A stretch of 64,000 bases of DNA from assembly GCF_958979055.1 (NCBI RefSeq), contig NC_084896.1, positions 806,001 through 870,000 on the forward strand. The letters are read 5' to 3'. The stretch is from Alnus glutinosa (Eukaryota; Streptophyta; Magnoliopsida; Fagales; Betulaceae). The notes below the pieces were generated by a model. That model saw nothing but the letters and a program-made list of their open reading frames with translations. It was not told the DNA's origin and made no database searches. A program made the position numbers and the translations under genes. The first letter of the stretch is position 1; every line of letters starts with the position of its first letter. Shown one piece after another: positions 36,801 through 48,589 of the stretch.

Positions 36801-37875
36801 TTGATAAGGGAGCAAAATATCATTAAAAAACGCAAAGTGTAGTCAAGTACACAGGGAGTATACAAGAGGAGCGTCTAAGATGGAGAAGCAAAAAAACAAG
36901 AAAATCATGAAAGCTAATCACTAAGGGAGCTAGGAACGCAGCAATCCAAGGGAACAAAGAATAAGAAAAGAAAGTTCTGAGCTCCTCAAACGTTCTTTCT
37001 TTGTCATCGAAGTTTCTATCATTTCGTTCCCTCTAGTGTCTATAACCATAACATTATCCAATAAAAAACAAAAAACAAAAAGTAGCATAAAAAAAGTTTA
37101 GCGTCTTATTAATAAAAACGTATGGGATGTGGGCATGCTTGTCATATAAAAGAAAGAAACCATTCTCAATGCCAAGGGAATGTGGACTTCCATTTCTCTA
37201 GAAGGGAATCCCCATTCCCAGCCAAAGAGGTTGAGAGGGATTTCACATTCCTTTGGGTATCTAAATTCCCTTCATTCAAGTGCAACCAAATGGGGTAATC
37301 TGGGAATCCTAAAAGATTACTCCCATCCAAATGCCCGTTACTTCTTTAGCACTGGAATCATGTGAACTTGCTTGCTAGATTGATATGCATATATCTCAAG
37401 TTACCAAAACCTTTCCGGATGACCTCACAAATTTTTTCTTGATATGTACTCATGGGATGGTATTTTCTGTTTACTGACGTCGTTTCAGGTACTCCTTCAC
37501 CAAAGCTTTTTGTATCGCATTTGTCATGACATTCTTTCCTGTGTTTGATGTTCCTGTCTTCTGGCCTATTTTACTTTGTTACTGGGTTGTTCTGTTTGTC
37601 CTGACAATGAGGCGCCAAATCGCACACATGATCAAATTCAAATATATTCCTTTCAACATCGGGAAGCAGGTGAGACTCGTATATTTCTTATTATCTTTGT
37701 GCATTTAGCAACAACTTCCAGAAGCAACTTTGTTTATGTTGTTAACTAGTGTTGCCATAGGAGCGACTTTTCCTGTAATTGATTTCTGGAGTTTGAAAAG
37801 TTGACTATTTATCTTTTGCAGAGGTATGGTGGCAAGAAATCTTCTGCAAGTAGCAGTGGTTCCCGTGGGGACTGA
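33818..37875 (+). CDS. RER1: RER1-family Golgi-to-ER retrieval receptor
   Basis: RER1 is a small Golgi membrane protein that returns ER membrane proteins (such as Sec12) via COPI vesicles. Three coding exons, 33818-34164, 37489-37669 and 37822-37875, with GT-AG introns in phase, give 193 residues, normal for plants. Recognisable blocks are [19 protein letters not shown], the first hydrophobic pair around residues 45-85, [18 protein letters not shown] across the first splice, [20 protein letters not shown] and [20 protein letters not shown], the family signature. The C-terminal tail is [17 protein letters not shown]. The ATG at 33818 gives the usual short acidic/glycine-rich N-terminus. An acceptor-like TTTGTATTTCAG at 33.6 kb and leader-like sequence at 33.0-33.1 kb suggest a 5'UTR intron. 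The first coding intron (3.3 kb) carries a 1.1-kb MITE and a retroposed piece. Confidence 0.93.
34584..34703 (+). mobile_element. Retroposed SINE/LINE-type fragment with long direct flanking repeat
   Basis: AGTTCAAATCCCC (B-box-like) near its 5' end, a G-rich body, and a 3' end GCTGATAAAAAAAATTAATA. The flanks 34560-34583 and 34704-34726 form a near-perfect direct repeat (22 of 24 positions, one gap), as expected for a target-site duplication. No A box is seen, so it is likely a 5'-truncated copy. It lies in RER1 intron 1. Confidence 0.6.
36243..37337. mobile_element. Harbinger-type MITE with TTA duplication, carrying a nested LINE tail
   Basis: The ends are CGTGGCGTTTGG (36243) and, on the other strand from 37337, CGGGCATTTGG. 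TTA flanks both sides (36240-36242, 37338-37340). Subterminal GGAATC/GATTCCC motifs on the two sides are in inverted orientation. At 36770-36990 a reverse-oriented L1 3' end is inserted. There is no transposase. Confidence 0.65.
36770..36990 (-). repeat. L1-type LINE 3' end inside the MITE
   Basis: On the minus strand it reads CTCTTGTATACTCCCTGTGTA, CTTGACTACACTTTGCG, TTTTTAATGATATTTTGCTC, CCTTATCAAAAAT. This is the conserved 3' end of plant L1 elements, ending in an A-rich tail (T-rich on plus strand, 36773-36806). Only the tail is present, so it is a 5'-truncated insertion. Confidence 0.7.
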
Positions 37876-39390
37876 AGCTCGTCTAATTTCATTATTAGAG
37901 CAAATATAAATTTACCAGAAAAAAATTGGCTTTGTAGATTTAGGATAGTAGAATTTTTTGCTTTGGACATGTATCATGTTATGCATTTTAGTAGGCAGTC
38001 ACAAGTGCAAAGTTCAATTGTCCTGTCTTTTTACGATGCCAGAAGAAGTGCTGATGTTGCAGGGAAACTTTGTTTATACACATTAAGATTCAATTCTGCC
38101 TTTGAAATTACTGTCAATGTATCTGCATGATGCAGAATATTTCACTCGCATGGTCTCCTATGTTATTGAGATTAGACTGCTGTGCCAATAAATGTTTTGC
38201 AAGTGAAAAGTTTCTCTTATGAAGTTTATCAATGGCAGCATATTGTCATCATTCCTGTGGCAGTTGCAAGAGTATGACATGGCATTTTGTCATCATTCCT
38301 GTGGAATGAACAATGTCAATGTGGTTTGCTGGTAGCTTAGACAGCTATCCTTAAAAGATTGCAAAGATAACTATCACTTATGCAGTTATGCTACGTTGAG
38401 GCCTTTGCTGAGCTTTGTACACTGCTGGACTTCAGGTTTGAAATTTGATTCTGTGTTATGATCTAATGAATGAAACTTGAGCTGGAGCAGAGAGTTGTTT
38501 ACAAGAGTAATGTTATTCACTACACTTTTTATCTTATTTTTATCTATAGTTGGTTGAATTGCACGTAATTTAAGCATTTTATAGAGAGGAAGCTCGGTGG
38601 GCTTCACACTTCGAGCACCATAAGGCAAGTGGATGCTGTATCTCTCTCTCTCTATGAGCAAGTGATTGTACCCTATAAACGCATTTTTCTTTTTGTGCTC
38701 AACCTAAAGAACACAACCAAACAAGTAAAAAAAAAACGATATGTTTAAGCTGGTCCAGACGTAGTATTCCTCGAATCCATCAACACTGGTTATCAAATAA
38801 AATTGTTTAATTTAAACATTTAAACAGAAAAATGGTAGAAAGTGCAATTAAGAAATATATGTGATGGTGCAAATACTTAATATATATATTTTATTGAGTT
38901 TTCCTCTTAGCCTATCTATAAAATTGTCTTGTGTTATTATGTGTCTCTAAGCATATGAAAAATACATGTTTTTTTAATAGCATTAAAAAAGTTAGCAAAA
39001 AATTCTATTAAAAAAACATGTGTTTTTTTTTTTTACGTGCTATTAAAAAATTATACTTATATGTTAATAAGGAACACGGGCAGAATTATAATTTTAAGTG
39101 TGGACAAAACTAAAAAAAAAAAAAAGGACCTTTTAGAGATAAAAAATTAATTTTGGAGGGTCCATCACTATAGAGGAAATTTTAAAATTTGAGGCAATAT
39201 AACTAATTTTGCCTACAGAATAATAGGGGATAATTTTATAAACTGAATTGAAAGAATTCTCTCTGATCCAGAATTCCAGATAAAAAAAAGAAAGCCCTGT
39301 CAATATTTTTTACTTGAACAATATTGTGTAATAAATACATTTTGTGCTTTTAATCCAATTAAATGAAAAAATGAAAAAAGCAAAACCCTT
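37876..39390. other. RER1 3'UTR and intergenic spacer
   Basis: The first 300-700 bp are probably RER1 3'UTR and flank. The rest is AT-rich with imperfect repeats of a TGTTTTTTTAATAGCATTAAAAAA type near 38.97-39.05 kb, quoted here only in part (TTAATAGCATTAAAAAA). No gene is seen. Confidence 0.55.
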
Positions 39391-39397
39391 ATAACTC

Positions 39398-39548
39398 GGC
39401 CCAGTCTCTCTTTTGTCTCTCCCTGGAGGCTGGAGTGGAGTCGGAGAGAGATTTGTCGTTAGTCGGAAGGGTGAACCTAAACAAACGAAAAACCCCTCAA
39501 CAAAAACCCTAAACACCAAAAACTGAAAGAAAAGCATAACAGAAGGCA
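39398..39548 (+). promoter_or_regulatory. SPB1 leader with Site II and telo-box elements
   Basis: GGCCCA (39398-39403; Site II, TGGGCC on the other strand) lies 151 bp upstream of the start codon, and AAACCCTAA (39504-39512; telo box) 37 bp upstream. This pair is characteristic of plant ribosome-biogenesis genes. Confidence 0.6.
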
Positions 39549-42500
39549 ATGGGAAAGGTAAAGGGAAAGCACCGCTTGGACAAGTACTACCGCCTAGCCA
39601 AAGAGCATGGCTACCGCTCGCGTGCCTCATGGAAGCTGGTCCAGCTCGACTCCAAGTTCTCCATCCTACGCTCCGCCCACGCCGTCCTCGACCTCTGCGC
39701 CGCCCCCGGCGGATGGATGCAGGTCGCCGTCCAGCGCGTTCCTGTCAGCAGCCTCGTACTCGGCGTCGACCTCGTCCCCATCGCCCCCATCCGCGGCGCC
39801 CTCGCCATCGAGCAGGACATCACCAAGCCTGAGTGCCGCTCTCGCATCAAGCACATCATGGCCGAGCGCGGCTGCCCCGCCTTCGACCTGGTCCTGCACG
39901 ACGGCTCGCCCAACGTCGGCGGAGCCTGGTCCCAGGAGGCCATGAGCCAGAATGCGCTTGTCATCGATGCGGTCAAGTTGGCCACGCAGTTCTTGGCTCC
40001 CAAAGGCACTTTTGTCACCAAAGTAATGATTTTGATCCTTTTTCTTTGGGGTGTTTGTTTTGGGTTGTTGGATTGGGTATTGGGTTTGATTGGGTTTTGG
40101 ATAAATTTTTGATTTGTTGAAAATGTGGTTGCTTTTGTTTATGTTTGGTCTACAACTACAAGTAGGGGACTTCGATAATTGTGTGATTGGTTTGGTTGTC
40201 TTTATTGGATGAACATGTAATTAGAGTGTTTACTTGTCTGTTCTATATGGAATGCTTTATATATCTATCTTTGTTCCAGTCCTGTATTGGGTGAATGCTG
40301 AACGCTTATATGTTGTCCTGTGTTAGGTTTTCAGGTCACAAGACTACAGTTCCGTCGTATACTGCCTCAAGCAGGTGATCTTCTACTTCTTTATTGAGAT
40401 ATCTTTCTCATATTCGTATAGAAGGCTGAATTTGTTTTATCTGATATTGGCATTTGCTTTGCAGTTATTTGAAAAGGTTGAGGTGGATAAGCCAGCAGCT
40501 AGCCGTTCCGCGTCTGCAGAGATATATGTTTTGGGTCTTAAGTACAAGGCCCCTGCAAAGATTGATCCACGTCTTCTTGATGTGAAGTATTTATTTCAGG
40601 GATCCATAGAACCACAGCGGAAGGTAAATCAATATGGAGCTAATGGCAAAATGACTTCTCTCCATTTACATTTTCATTTTGCTAACTTCGAGTAATTTCA
40701 TTGCGTCTGATTATTTTTCTCATTTGATGAATCCTTGATGTAGGTGGTGGATGTACTTAGAGGAACGAAGCAAAAGAGACACCGTGATGGGTAAGCCTTC
40801 TTTGTATTATGGTTCAATTTAATTTGCCATTTTATTATACATCCACATTAGCCATATCCTGGCACTGTTGGCTGTTGGCAAGTATCTCATTCATGTGCGG
40901 ACATTGTTGGTTGTTTTTATGGGTGGAAATACATTTAAAGTGTCTCATAGAAAGAGCAGAAGTATAATTGCGGATTTGTGTTATAGTTGTTGCTAATTAG
41001 GTTCTAATTACAGGTACGAGGATGGAGATACAACTTTGAGGAAAGTGTCCTCAGCTGCAGATTTCATTTGGTCTGATACTCCTCTTGAGATCCTTGGTTC
41101 TGTTACTTCCATAACCTTTGATGATCCAGCTTGTTTGCCGATTAAGGATCATGAGTTAACAACGGAAGAGGTAATCTTTTTCTTGTCTTGTGATTCTATA
41201 AAAGCTTCAATGTAAAGGAATGCCGAATGCTCTTAGAAGTTTCAACAACGATGTAGAGCACTATCTGTAGTTTCAACTGTTTAAATGCTATTGTCTGGCA
41301 GGTTAAAACTCTTTGTGATGATCTGCGTGTTCTGGGGAAGCAAGACTTCAAGCATCTATTGAAGTAAGCTGTGCCCTTTATCTTTACTCATAAATTTATT
41401 CTTACTGATTATCTGCACGTTCTGCAGAATCTTGTTTTTAAGTTGGGCAAAACACACATAAAAGTAGTTTCTTCCTTACATTTTAAATTTGTAGCATATC
41501 TATATATGCTTTGCTAACATTGTTCCTGATGTGATTGGTTTTTATGGTTGTAGTCTAGTTTTGTTGTTTCAGAAAGCATTATTACCCTACATTGAATAGC
41601 ATGTTGTCATGTTTGTTTCCTACTGTAGGTGGCGGCTGCAGATAAGAAAGGCCCTATCTCCTACACAAAAGGCTAATTCTACAACTACCACAAATATTGA
41701 AAATGAGAATAAGGAGGATGAAGATGATAGAATGCTTAATGAAATGGAGGAGCTGACATATGCTATGGAGCGTAAGAAGAAAAGAACAAAGAAGCTTCTT
41801 GCGAAAAGACGAGCTAAGGTCTGGTTTGAAGTTATCATTACTACTTTGGCAGTTATACCATGCTCTTAAAGCATCATGGTTGTAATATTTATTGTGATAA
41901 TATGATATGTATATAAATCTATGCATTTCTCATTGCTTAACTTGTTGAAGAGATGGATATAGTAATCAGAGATTGATTTTACAGGTTCAATCTATTGTTG
42001 GAAATTAGTTTAAACGACATCAATTACAAAAGAAGTTAAATTTGATCTTGTTTGGTCGAGACCTGTTTTGGAATAAATTTTATCTTCTTAAGAACAAAAG
42101 ACTATGTTTGGAGGTTGTTTGACAGCCTCTATCCGCTCTAGAATACTTCCATCTTGTCTTTTTTTCTTTCATTTGTCTTTTTTTTTTTTTTTTTCCCCTT
42201 CATTTTCTGAAGTTCATGAACTAGAAATCCCTACATGTGTTGTTCAAAATTCATCGATTAGTCTAATTATGCAATGTTAATATTTCATATTTCCATAGCC
42301 ATTTTATTTTGGTTTGGAAAGATAACTAAGATTTTTGTGTTACAATTTTAAATTTCGAGTCATGGAATGCTCGGTCTTTTGCTTGTAGGCAATTTTCTAG
42401 CTGAGTTCTTGCTTCACTATTTTTGAATGTTGCAGGACAAGGCACGGAAGTCAACTGGGATGCAAATAGATGCAACGGAAGATGGTTATATTGATCATGA

Positions 42501-44351
42501 GTTGTTTTCTCTTTCTTCCATCAAGGTATGCTATCACTTTGAAACACCTCCTCTGCCCCTTCCTTCCTTTCTCTTCTTCTTTCCTTCTATTGTTTTAGAA
42601 GCAGGGAGTTAAATTCTGGTTTATTGACCATGAAAAAATTAATGAACATGAAATAAATAAAACTGAATACACAAACCTTAAAACTTGTCATTCTTCCCTA
42701 GTTTCTTTATTGTGGTTGTTCGATGGTTCTCAGGGTAAGAAAGATCTGGTAGCAGTAGACTCCACTGATTATGATGATGCAAATGGTGGCTTGAAGGATC
42801 GTGAAAAGGAAGATACCCATGATGCGGCACAAGAGCATTCATCCACCGATATTGACACTGATGAAGAACGCAGAAGGTTCTTTCTCGTATCCATTGCAAC
42901 TGATATGTAGTTGAGGAATACAGTCAGGGATATTGTAATTATCTTTTTACTAAATGATGTATTCTGATGTTAGATATGATGAACAAATGGAAGAGTTTCT
43001 TGATCAGGCTTATGACCGATTTGTGGCAAGAAAGGAGGGAAGCACAAAGCAGCGTAAGCGTGCAAAACAAGCCTATTCCGAAAATTTGGAGGTATGGACC
43101 TCTCATATTGTGTGTAGATACAGTTGAGAATGCATTATTATGACTTGGTTTTGTCTGTTTCAGTTTCTGATTTCTGCAAGATCTTGTTCCCATCAAGTAG
43201 TCACAAATGTTGTTCAGTTGTGGAAGTGCAGATATTGGAGCATAGAGCCAGCTTTTGTTGCATGATTGTTTATGCTCATAGATTTAGTTCTCTTTTTGGC
43301 TGTGCAGGATGGTGATGGTGATGGTGATGATATTATTCAGTCTGATTATGATTCAGACAGAGATCAGGATGATCAGGAGAAGAACCCTCTCATGGTACCA
43401 ATTGATGAAGAAGTACAAACACGAGAGGAAATTACAAACAAGTGGTTCAGTCAGGATATCTTTGCTGAAGCTGTAGAAGAGGGAGATTTGGGGGATGATA
43501 GTGATAATGAAATGAAGGTAGATAGGCAGGAGGAAAAACTTTCTATCCCACAAAAGTCCAAGGAAAAGGCAGCTAACCCCACTGCAGGGTCTGATCGCCC
43601 TAAACTAAAAGCTTCTAAGGCAGATGACGATTTTGAGGTAGTCCCTGCCCCGGATACAGATTCAAGTGACTCCTCCTCCTCAGATGAATCAGAGGATGAA
43701 GATGTTGGTAGAAAAGCCGAGATCTTGGCTTGTGCAAAGAAGATGCTGCGGAAAAAGCAAAGGGAGCAGTTACTGGATGATGCCTACAATAAGTACATGT
43801 TCCATGACGACAACATGTTGCCGAAATGGTTTTTGGATGAGGAAAGGAGGCACCGCCAACCAATTAAGCCTGTGACCAAGGAGGAGGTTGCTGCAATCAA
43901 AGCACAGTTCAAAGAAATTGATGCCCGGCCTGCAAAGAAAGTCGCGCAGGCCAAAGCCCGGAAGAAGCGTGTTGCTCAGAGGAAACTTGAGGGGGTTCGT
44001 AAGAAGGCAAACGTAATATCAGACCAAGCAGACATCAATGATCGCTCGAAGAGGAAGCAAATTGAACAATTATATAAGAAAGCTATGCCCAAAAGACCAA
44101 AAAAGGAAGTTGTGGTTGCGAAGAAAGGCGTTCAAGTGAAGGTTGGCAAGGGGAAAGTCATGGTTGATCCACGGATGAAAAAGGATGCGAGAACCCGCGG
44201 CATGGGTGGGAAGCCTGGAAAAGGCAGGAAGGGAAAGAACGTCAAAGCTCAGAAAGGTAAAGGAGCTCAGAAAGGTAAAGGTGCTCAGAAAGCGTCAGCG
44301 ACGAAGGGTAAAAAGGGAAACAGAGGAAAAAAGATGGGCATGCATGACTGA
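39549..44351 (+). CDS. SPB1: SPB1/FtsJ3-type 25S pre-rRNA 2'-O-methyltransferase, 11 exons
   Basis: It is a nucleolar AdoMet-dependent methyltransferase of large-subunit pre-rRNA (yeast Spb1 modifies G2922). Exons: 39549-40022, 40327-40374, 40465-40623, 40744-40790, 41014-41170, 41302-41363, 41629-41818, 42436-42525, 42734-42876, 42974-43091, 43308-44351; all GT-AG and in phase, 843 residues. The FtsJ domain (about 1-215) has the AdoMet loop LDLCAAPGGW (47-56) and the K-D-K-E tetrad K29, D118, K158, E193. A DUF3381-like middle follows (about 230-400). The C-terminal Spb1_C domain contains AEILACAKKMLRKKQREQLL and YNKYMFHDDNMLPKWFLDEE. Acidic stretches (GDGDGDD, DSSDSSSSDESEDED) and a basic tail of repeated QKGKGA units end the protein. 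Exon 1 is much more GC-rich than the rest. ATG 39549 begins the conserved MGKVKGKHRLDKYY. Confidence 0.95.
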
Positions 44352-45361
44352 GATTGCTAAATTCACAAAGAAGTCGGTTGCTGCACCTTACTGTTTTTTT
44401 TTTTTTAAAAAATTATTGTGATTCAGTTGGCAAAGGGCTTTCTTAGAGCTGTGGCAGGCTATGTTTCTTTAATAGAAATTGGGAATAATATTAATTTTTG
44501 GTTACTTTTTGCTCAGCTGTTAATCGTCCAACAATCGGTAATTGATTTAGATTTGAAGCATGTTTGGTTTTCTTAGTATTGCTGAGCTCCTCTTGCAGAA
44601 GTCTAAACAATTAATTGCTTTCAGTAGTTTGGACTTTGGGAGATGCTGAGATCTAATCCAGGTTTCTGTATAATATTATTGGCTCATTAACTGGCACCGG
44701 ATTTTTGACAAAACTCCATAGGAAACAACGTTAACACAGGAGGAGACATAAGAACCCTTTACAAAAGCTGAGTGACGGATTGAAACATACGACGGTGACA
44801 TACATCTAAAGTACATTAATTTTTATATGCATTTTTAAAAAACAACACATTAATGAGGTTTCTGCAAGTTCGGTTTAAAAGCAACCAATGTTGAGCTCTT
44901 CACATCCATGCCATCGTTCCGGGGATAATTAAGCTTTTTATAAGGTTCCAAGTTATGCAACTCAGTGAAGAAATGGCTAGATATCATTCAAAATTGAAAA
45001 TTGTAATGGTTTATATTCAAACTCGAGAATAAAAAGACTTTTTGCAGTGTCTTCTGAGAAAAAAGAAAAAAGAAAAAAAAAAGGGAACATAATTCAAACA
45101 CAATGTTTTCAAACCATAAACTCTAAAAAAGTTATTTTGGGTTCAAAACCACCGTTTGTTTTTTGCATTATACATGGATCGAAATATAACATGCAGGCTG
45201 GCCAAAGCTACGAGTCCATAAGATAAACTGTGATGACTTCACTCAAGATTGGAGCTCATTTGAATAGAAGGTACAGCACTATAGCTCTACATACTTGGAA
45301 GATGATAAATAATTTCATTGCTTTCAAGCTACAACTTATTGAACAACAATTTTGGAGCTTC
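44352..45361. other. Spacer between convergent SPB1 and reductase genes
   Basis: It holds the 3'UTRs of two genes that end toward each other. AATAATATTAAT-type signals occur shortly after the SPB1 stop. No further gene is seen. Confidence 0.6.
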
Positions 45362-48300
45362 TTACAGTAGGGTGTCTAGATATTCGCTGATTGTAGTGTA
45401 TTTCAGTTGTGGATACAGTTTTGTCCCGTCAACACCACCTGAAGACTCGATATCAAAGTATGTTTGATCCCCCTTTATGAAAGCAGAATATATGAAAATC
45501 ATCTTCAAGTTGTCAGGATATGGAGTCTCTGCAATGTAACAAATTAGTTTTGGTACAAAACTCTGAGCAATTAACTAAAGCAGAATCAATGTAAACCAGA
45601 AAACAGTTCAAGTAAATGAGTGATAAGGAAAATTTCATCTTACAATATCTGTCTAGAAATATCATTTATCTTCTAGATATGGTGATTTTATGGTAGTTTT
45701 CTATCTCGGATCTCACAAAGTAGCCAGTTACATGCCAAAGACATCCCGTACATGATAAATCTCTGATTTATGGGGATTTGACAGATCAAAATTAGTTTTT
45801 TCATCGCATTCCTATGATTTTCTCTCTCAACTTAGCATTACAATAATGGAAAATAGTATTTCAGGAATAATTTTTGCCAGTTATTTTTAGATCATTTTGG
45901 TAACATGATCTCTCTTGTTGAAGTGATTAGCAATTTATATAGATATCTTTCCTTTCTAATTCTCTTCAATTTTTTCTTCGTTCCACTTCTATCTCACTTT
46001 TTAGTAGGTTTTAGACGCCTCATGGAAGCCCATCAACTGTGGAAATTAGCACCCACCTAGAGCACAAAGAATTTTTTTGAATACTACTGAAGTACCTTTA
46101 ATTTTCCTAAGAAGTTCTTCTTCTGGTACATATATCTTCTCGAGTTTCTTCCCAATCTTAGTCTCCCAAATCTCAATCAGCTCACTCAAGGAGTATACAT
46201 TTCCTGGGGGCCTTAAATACAACACCTTATTCAACGTGCGTGGATCGTCCACTGCACTAATTGTGAAGGCAGCAACATCGCTTTCCTTCACAAAGACACC
46301 TTCAGAGAAGCCAAATAACAAAGCAGTAAATCAACAGAAGTCAGAGGTTATAGACAACAATTGCAATTAAGTGTCTGGCCAAAACCACATTTTGATCAAC
46401 ATACCTTTAGTATTTCCATCACCAAATATGGTCACCTTGTCCCTTGGAGGAGTCTCTAAGTCTAGTTGAACAAGTGAAGGAATAAGAAAGCTCATAAAAA
46501 AATTGCAGGAGATGCAAGTGTAGGGAATGCCTTCAGCTTCGACAAGACGTCGAATTTCAGCTTTACGTGAATAGAAATTGTAGTCCATGTCTGATATTTG
46601 AACCTTATCCGGGTCTAATCCAAATTCTGATGGAATGAATCTCTGGACCAGTCAACACTCATCAGTGATTCAATATCGTGTTAAAGTATTAATTAAATAA
46701 TTAAATTCACATTTTTTTGTCAGCTTAAGCTTTTGGATTAATAGGTGATTTAACATATCGTATGAGAAATAAAATATGAGACTGTACATGTTCTGCATGA
46801 TTGTAAAAGACCAACACACAGTTTACATAGAATGCAAGAGAATCAAGATAAGAAAATGAAATACAAAATCAGACTGGAAGATATACTAATATCATATGCC
46901 AAATAAATCCTACAGATATTATCTCTAAGATTGTGATGAAATACACAGGTAATGGAATGCACCTCATCCATCTAATTGCAATGCCTTGCCTCATCTAACA
47001 AAACCATGGGGGACCTGGGTATTTTTAGTTTTAATTTTTTGGTTACCTAGAAACAAATATGTACATTGAGAATAAAGAAACATTTCACAATTTTCTTTTG
47101 AACTTAACGAAAAAAAATGGTTCATATTTAATTATGAACGAAAATTGTTGTAGTTCTACAGTACATTATCAATGTTGCTGTCCAGAAAAGAATGGAAGTA
47201 AGCGTTTGTTTAGTTTAGCGGTTTCAAAACGTGCGATTGAGTGTTTAGTAAAATCGTGCATTTTTAAAAACGCACGTCCTTACCTGTGATACGTTTTCAA
47301 ACCGCCATCTTTTTAAAAATGCACTTGCAAATGGGACACTTTCTGCAATTTTATTTAAAACACACTTTTGGCATGCTAAATAGGCTAAACGGACTCTAAA
47401 TGTAAAAATAATTACTTTAATTCCTAAAAACCGTTTCTCCTGAAATTGTTCGATACATGGGATAATAAGTAGATTCATATTATTGATATCTTCAGTCTTG
47501 TTCAGTATTCAATCTCATCAGACTAATGTCTTCATTTTACCTAAAGAAAGTCATTCGAGTTTTAGAGCAAATTTTTAGTCGTTTTTTGTGGAATGGGGGG
47601 AGTGATGGTCCTGCTAGGGCTAAGGTGTCCTGGGAATCTATTTGTGTGCCTAAGTAAGAAGGAGGCTTGGGGCTGAGGAGGATTGAAGATTGGAATATAG
47701 CTGCTATCTTGAAGTTTATTTGGAATTTGTATACTAAGGCCGGTTCTTTGTAAGTGGCTTGGGTTAAGGCTAATTTGTTGAAGGGGAGATGCTTTTGGCA
47801 GGTTAAAGTTCCCCAAAGTTGTTCTTGGTGTTGGCAAATTTTTTTGAAGAGTAAGGATGTTGCCAAAAAATTCATTCGGTTTATGGTGGGGGATGGGCCT
47901 TCTATCTTTTTTTGGCTACCGTCTTATATATGATTGTGGCAGCTTTCTTGAAGCCAAGCTAGCTTCAGTTATACGGGGTAGAGGGTGGAATTGGAGCCCT
48001 GCTAGGTCTGAAGACCTGGTTCATATTCAGAGCCAACTTCCGAATTCAAATATTGGAGATGCAAATAAAGCCATTTGGGTTACTTCAAAAAAAAAAAAAC
48101 CCAAAAGAAAAGAAGAGATGAAGACCTTGATGCAGCCAGCTTGTTTAATAGCTGGGATAAGAAGCTTCTGATCGAGAACTTGATTGGAAGAAACAGCACA
48201 GATAACCACATCCACTTGCTTTAACGCCTCCACCAGGCTCGCTTCATCTTGCAGCGAACCCTGCCATTCAAGAAAATGCACATATATATATATAACCTTA

Positions 48301-48574
48301 AAAAAAAAAACCCAAAAGACAAAAGACAAAAATGACGGAAACTCATAATGTGTGTGTGTGTGTGTGTGAGAGAGAGAGTGAGAGAGAGAGAGACCTTGAG
48401 AAGTGTGGCTCCGGCAGTGGAGAGGGAGTGAAGCTTGTGAGATTTTCTGGGGTCAGAGAAGGCGGAGTCTCTGACGAGAGCGAACGTTGGGTGGGAGAAA
48501 TCGAGGCTGGCAATGGCCAAATGGTAACCCAGTTTTCCGGTCACTCCGATTATCAGTATTCTGCTCTTCCCCAT
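45362..48574 (-). CDS. Isoflavone-reductase-like NADPH reductase (PCBER / eugenol-synthase-like), 5 exons
   Basis: It belongs to the atypical short-chain dehydrogenase group that includes isoflavone, pinoresinol-lariciresinol and phenylcoumaran reductases and eugenol synthase, cytosolic enzymes of phenylpropanoid metabolism. Exons from the start: 48574-48395, 48260-48126, 46642-46405, 46299-46096, 45528-45362; in phase, 307 residues, the family norm. Seen: the NADPH loop G10-V-T-G-K-L-G16, QVDVVICAVS, RFIPSEFGLDPD (106-117), the catalytic Lys K132 in YSRKAEIRRLVEAEGIPYT, and the C-terminus KYTTISEYLDTLL. The sequence does not decide the exact substrate. A GTG codon five codons upstream is in frame but ATG 48574 gives the expected N-terminus. 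The intron 2 donor is a weak GTCTTC; the intron is 1.5 kb and holds a solo TRIM LTR, a MITE and a LINE fragment. Confidence 0.9.
46679..46755 (+). mobile_element. Solo TRIM LTR, 77 bp, with perfect 5-bp duplication
   Basis: It begins TGTTAAAGTATTAATTAAAT and ends GGTGATTTAACA, with the same internal phrases (TCAGCTTAAGCTTTTGG) as the LTRs at 6.9 kb. TATCG stands directly on both sides (46674-46678 and 46756-46760). It lies 36 bp upstream, in gene orientation, of the acceptor of exon 3 of the reductase gene, that is inside intron 2. Confidence 0.85.
47202..47396. mobile_element. Small Harbinger-like MITE with TAA duplication
   Basis: The ends are loosely inverted (GCGTTTGTTTAGTTTAGCGG and, from the other side, GAGTCCGTTTAGCC). 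TAA flanks both sides (47199-47201, 47397-47399). Interior phrases GTGCGATT, AAAATCG and TTTTTAAAAACGCA are shared with the better-preserved copy at 59.9 kb. It is located in reductase intron 2. Confidence 0.6.
47528..48100 (+). mobile_element. L1 LINE ORF2 C-terminal fragment
   Basis: The plus-strand translation follows the region after the reverse transcriptase of plant L1 ORF2 (zf-RVT region): KKVIRVLEQIFSRFLWNG, KVSWESICVPK, EGGLGLRRIEDWNIAAILKF, CFWQVKVPQSCSWCWQIF, then in another frame GRGWNWSPARSEDLVHIQ and NIGDANKAIWVTSK. At least two in-frame stops and one frame change are present, so it is dead. It ends in an A run at 48087-48099, only about 26 bp from the exon 2 donor of the reductase gene on the opposite strand. 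Confidence 0.8.
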
Positions 48575-48589
48575 CTCTCCGATTGACAC

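Noticed and set aside
39607-40021. Long overlapping frames on both strands over SPB1 exon 1
   Set aside because: They are shadows caused by the high GC of that exon; only the frame with the FtsJ motifs is conserved.
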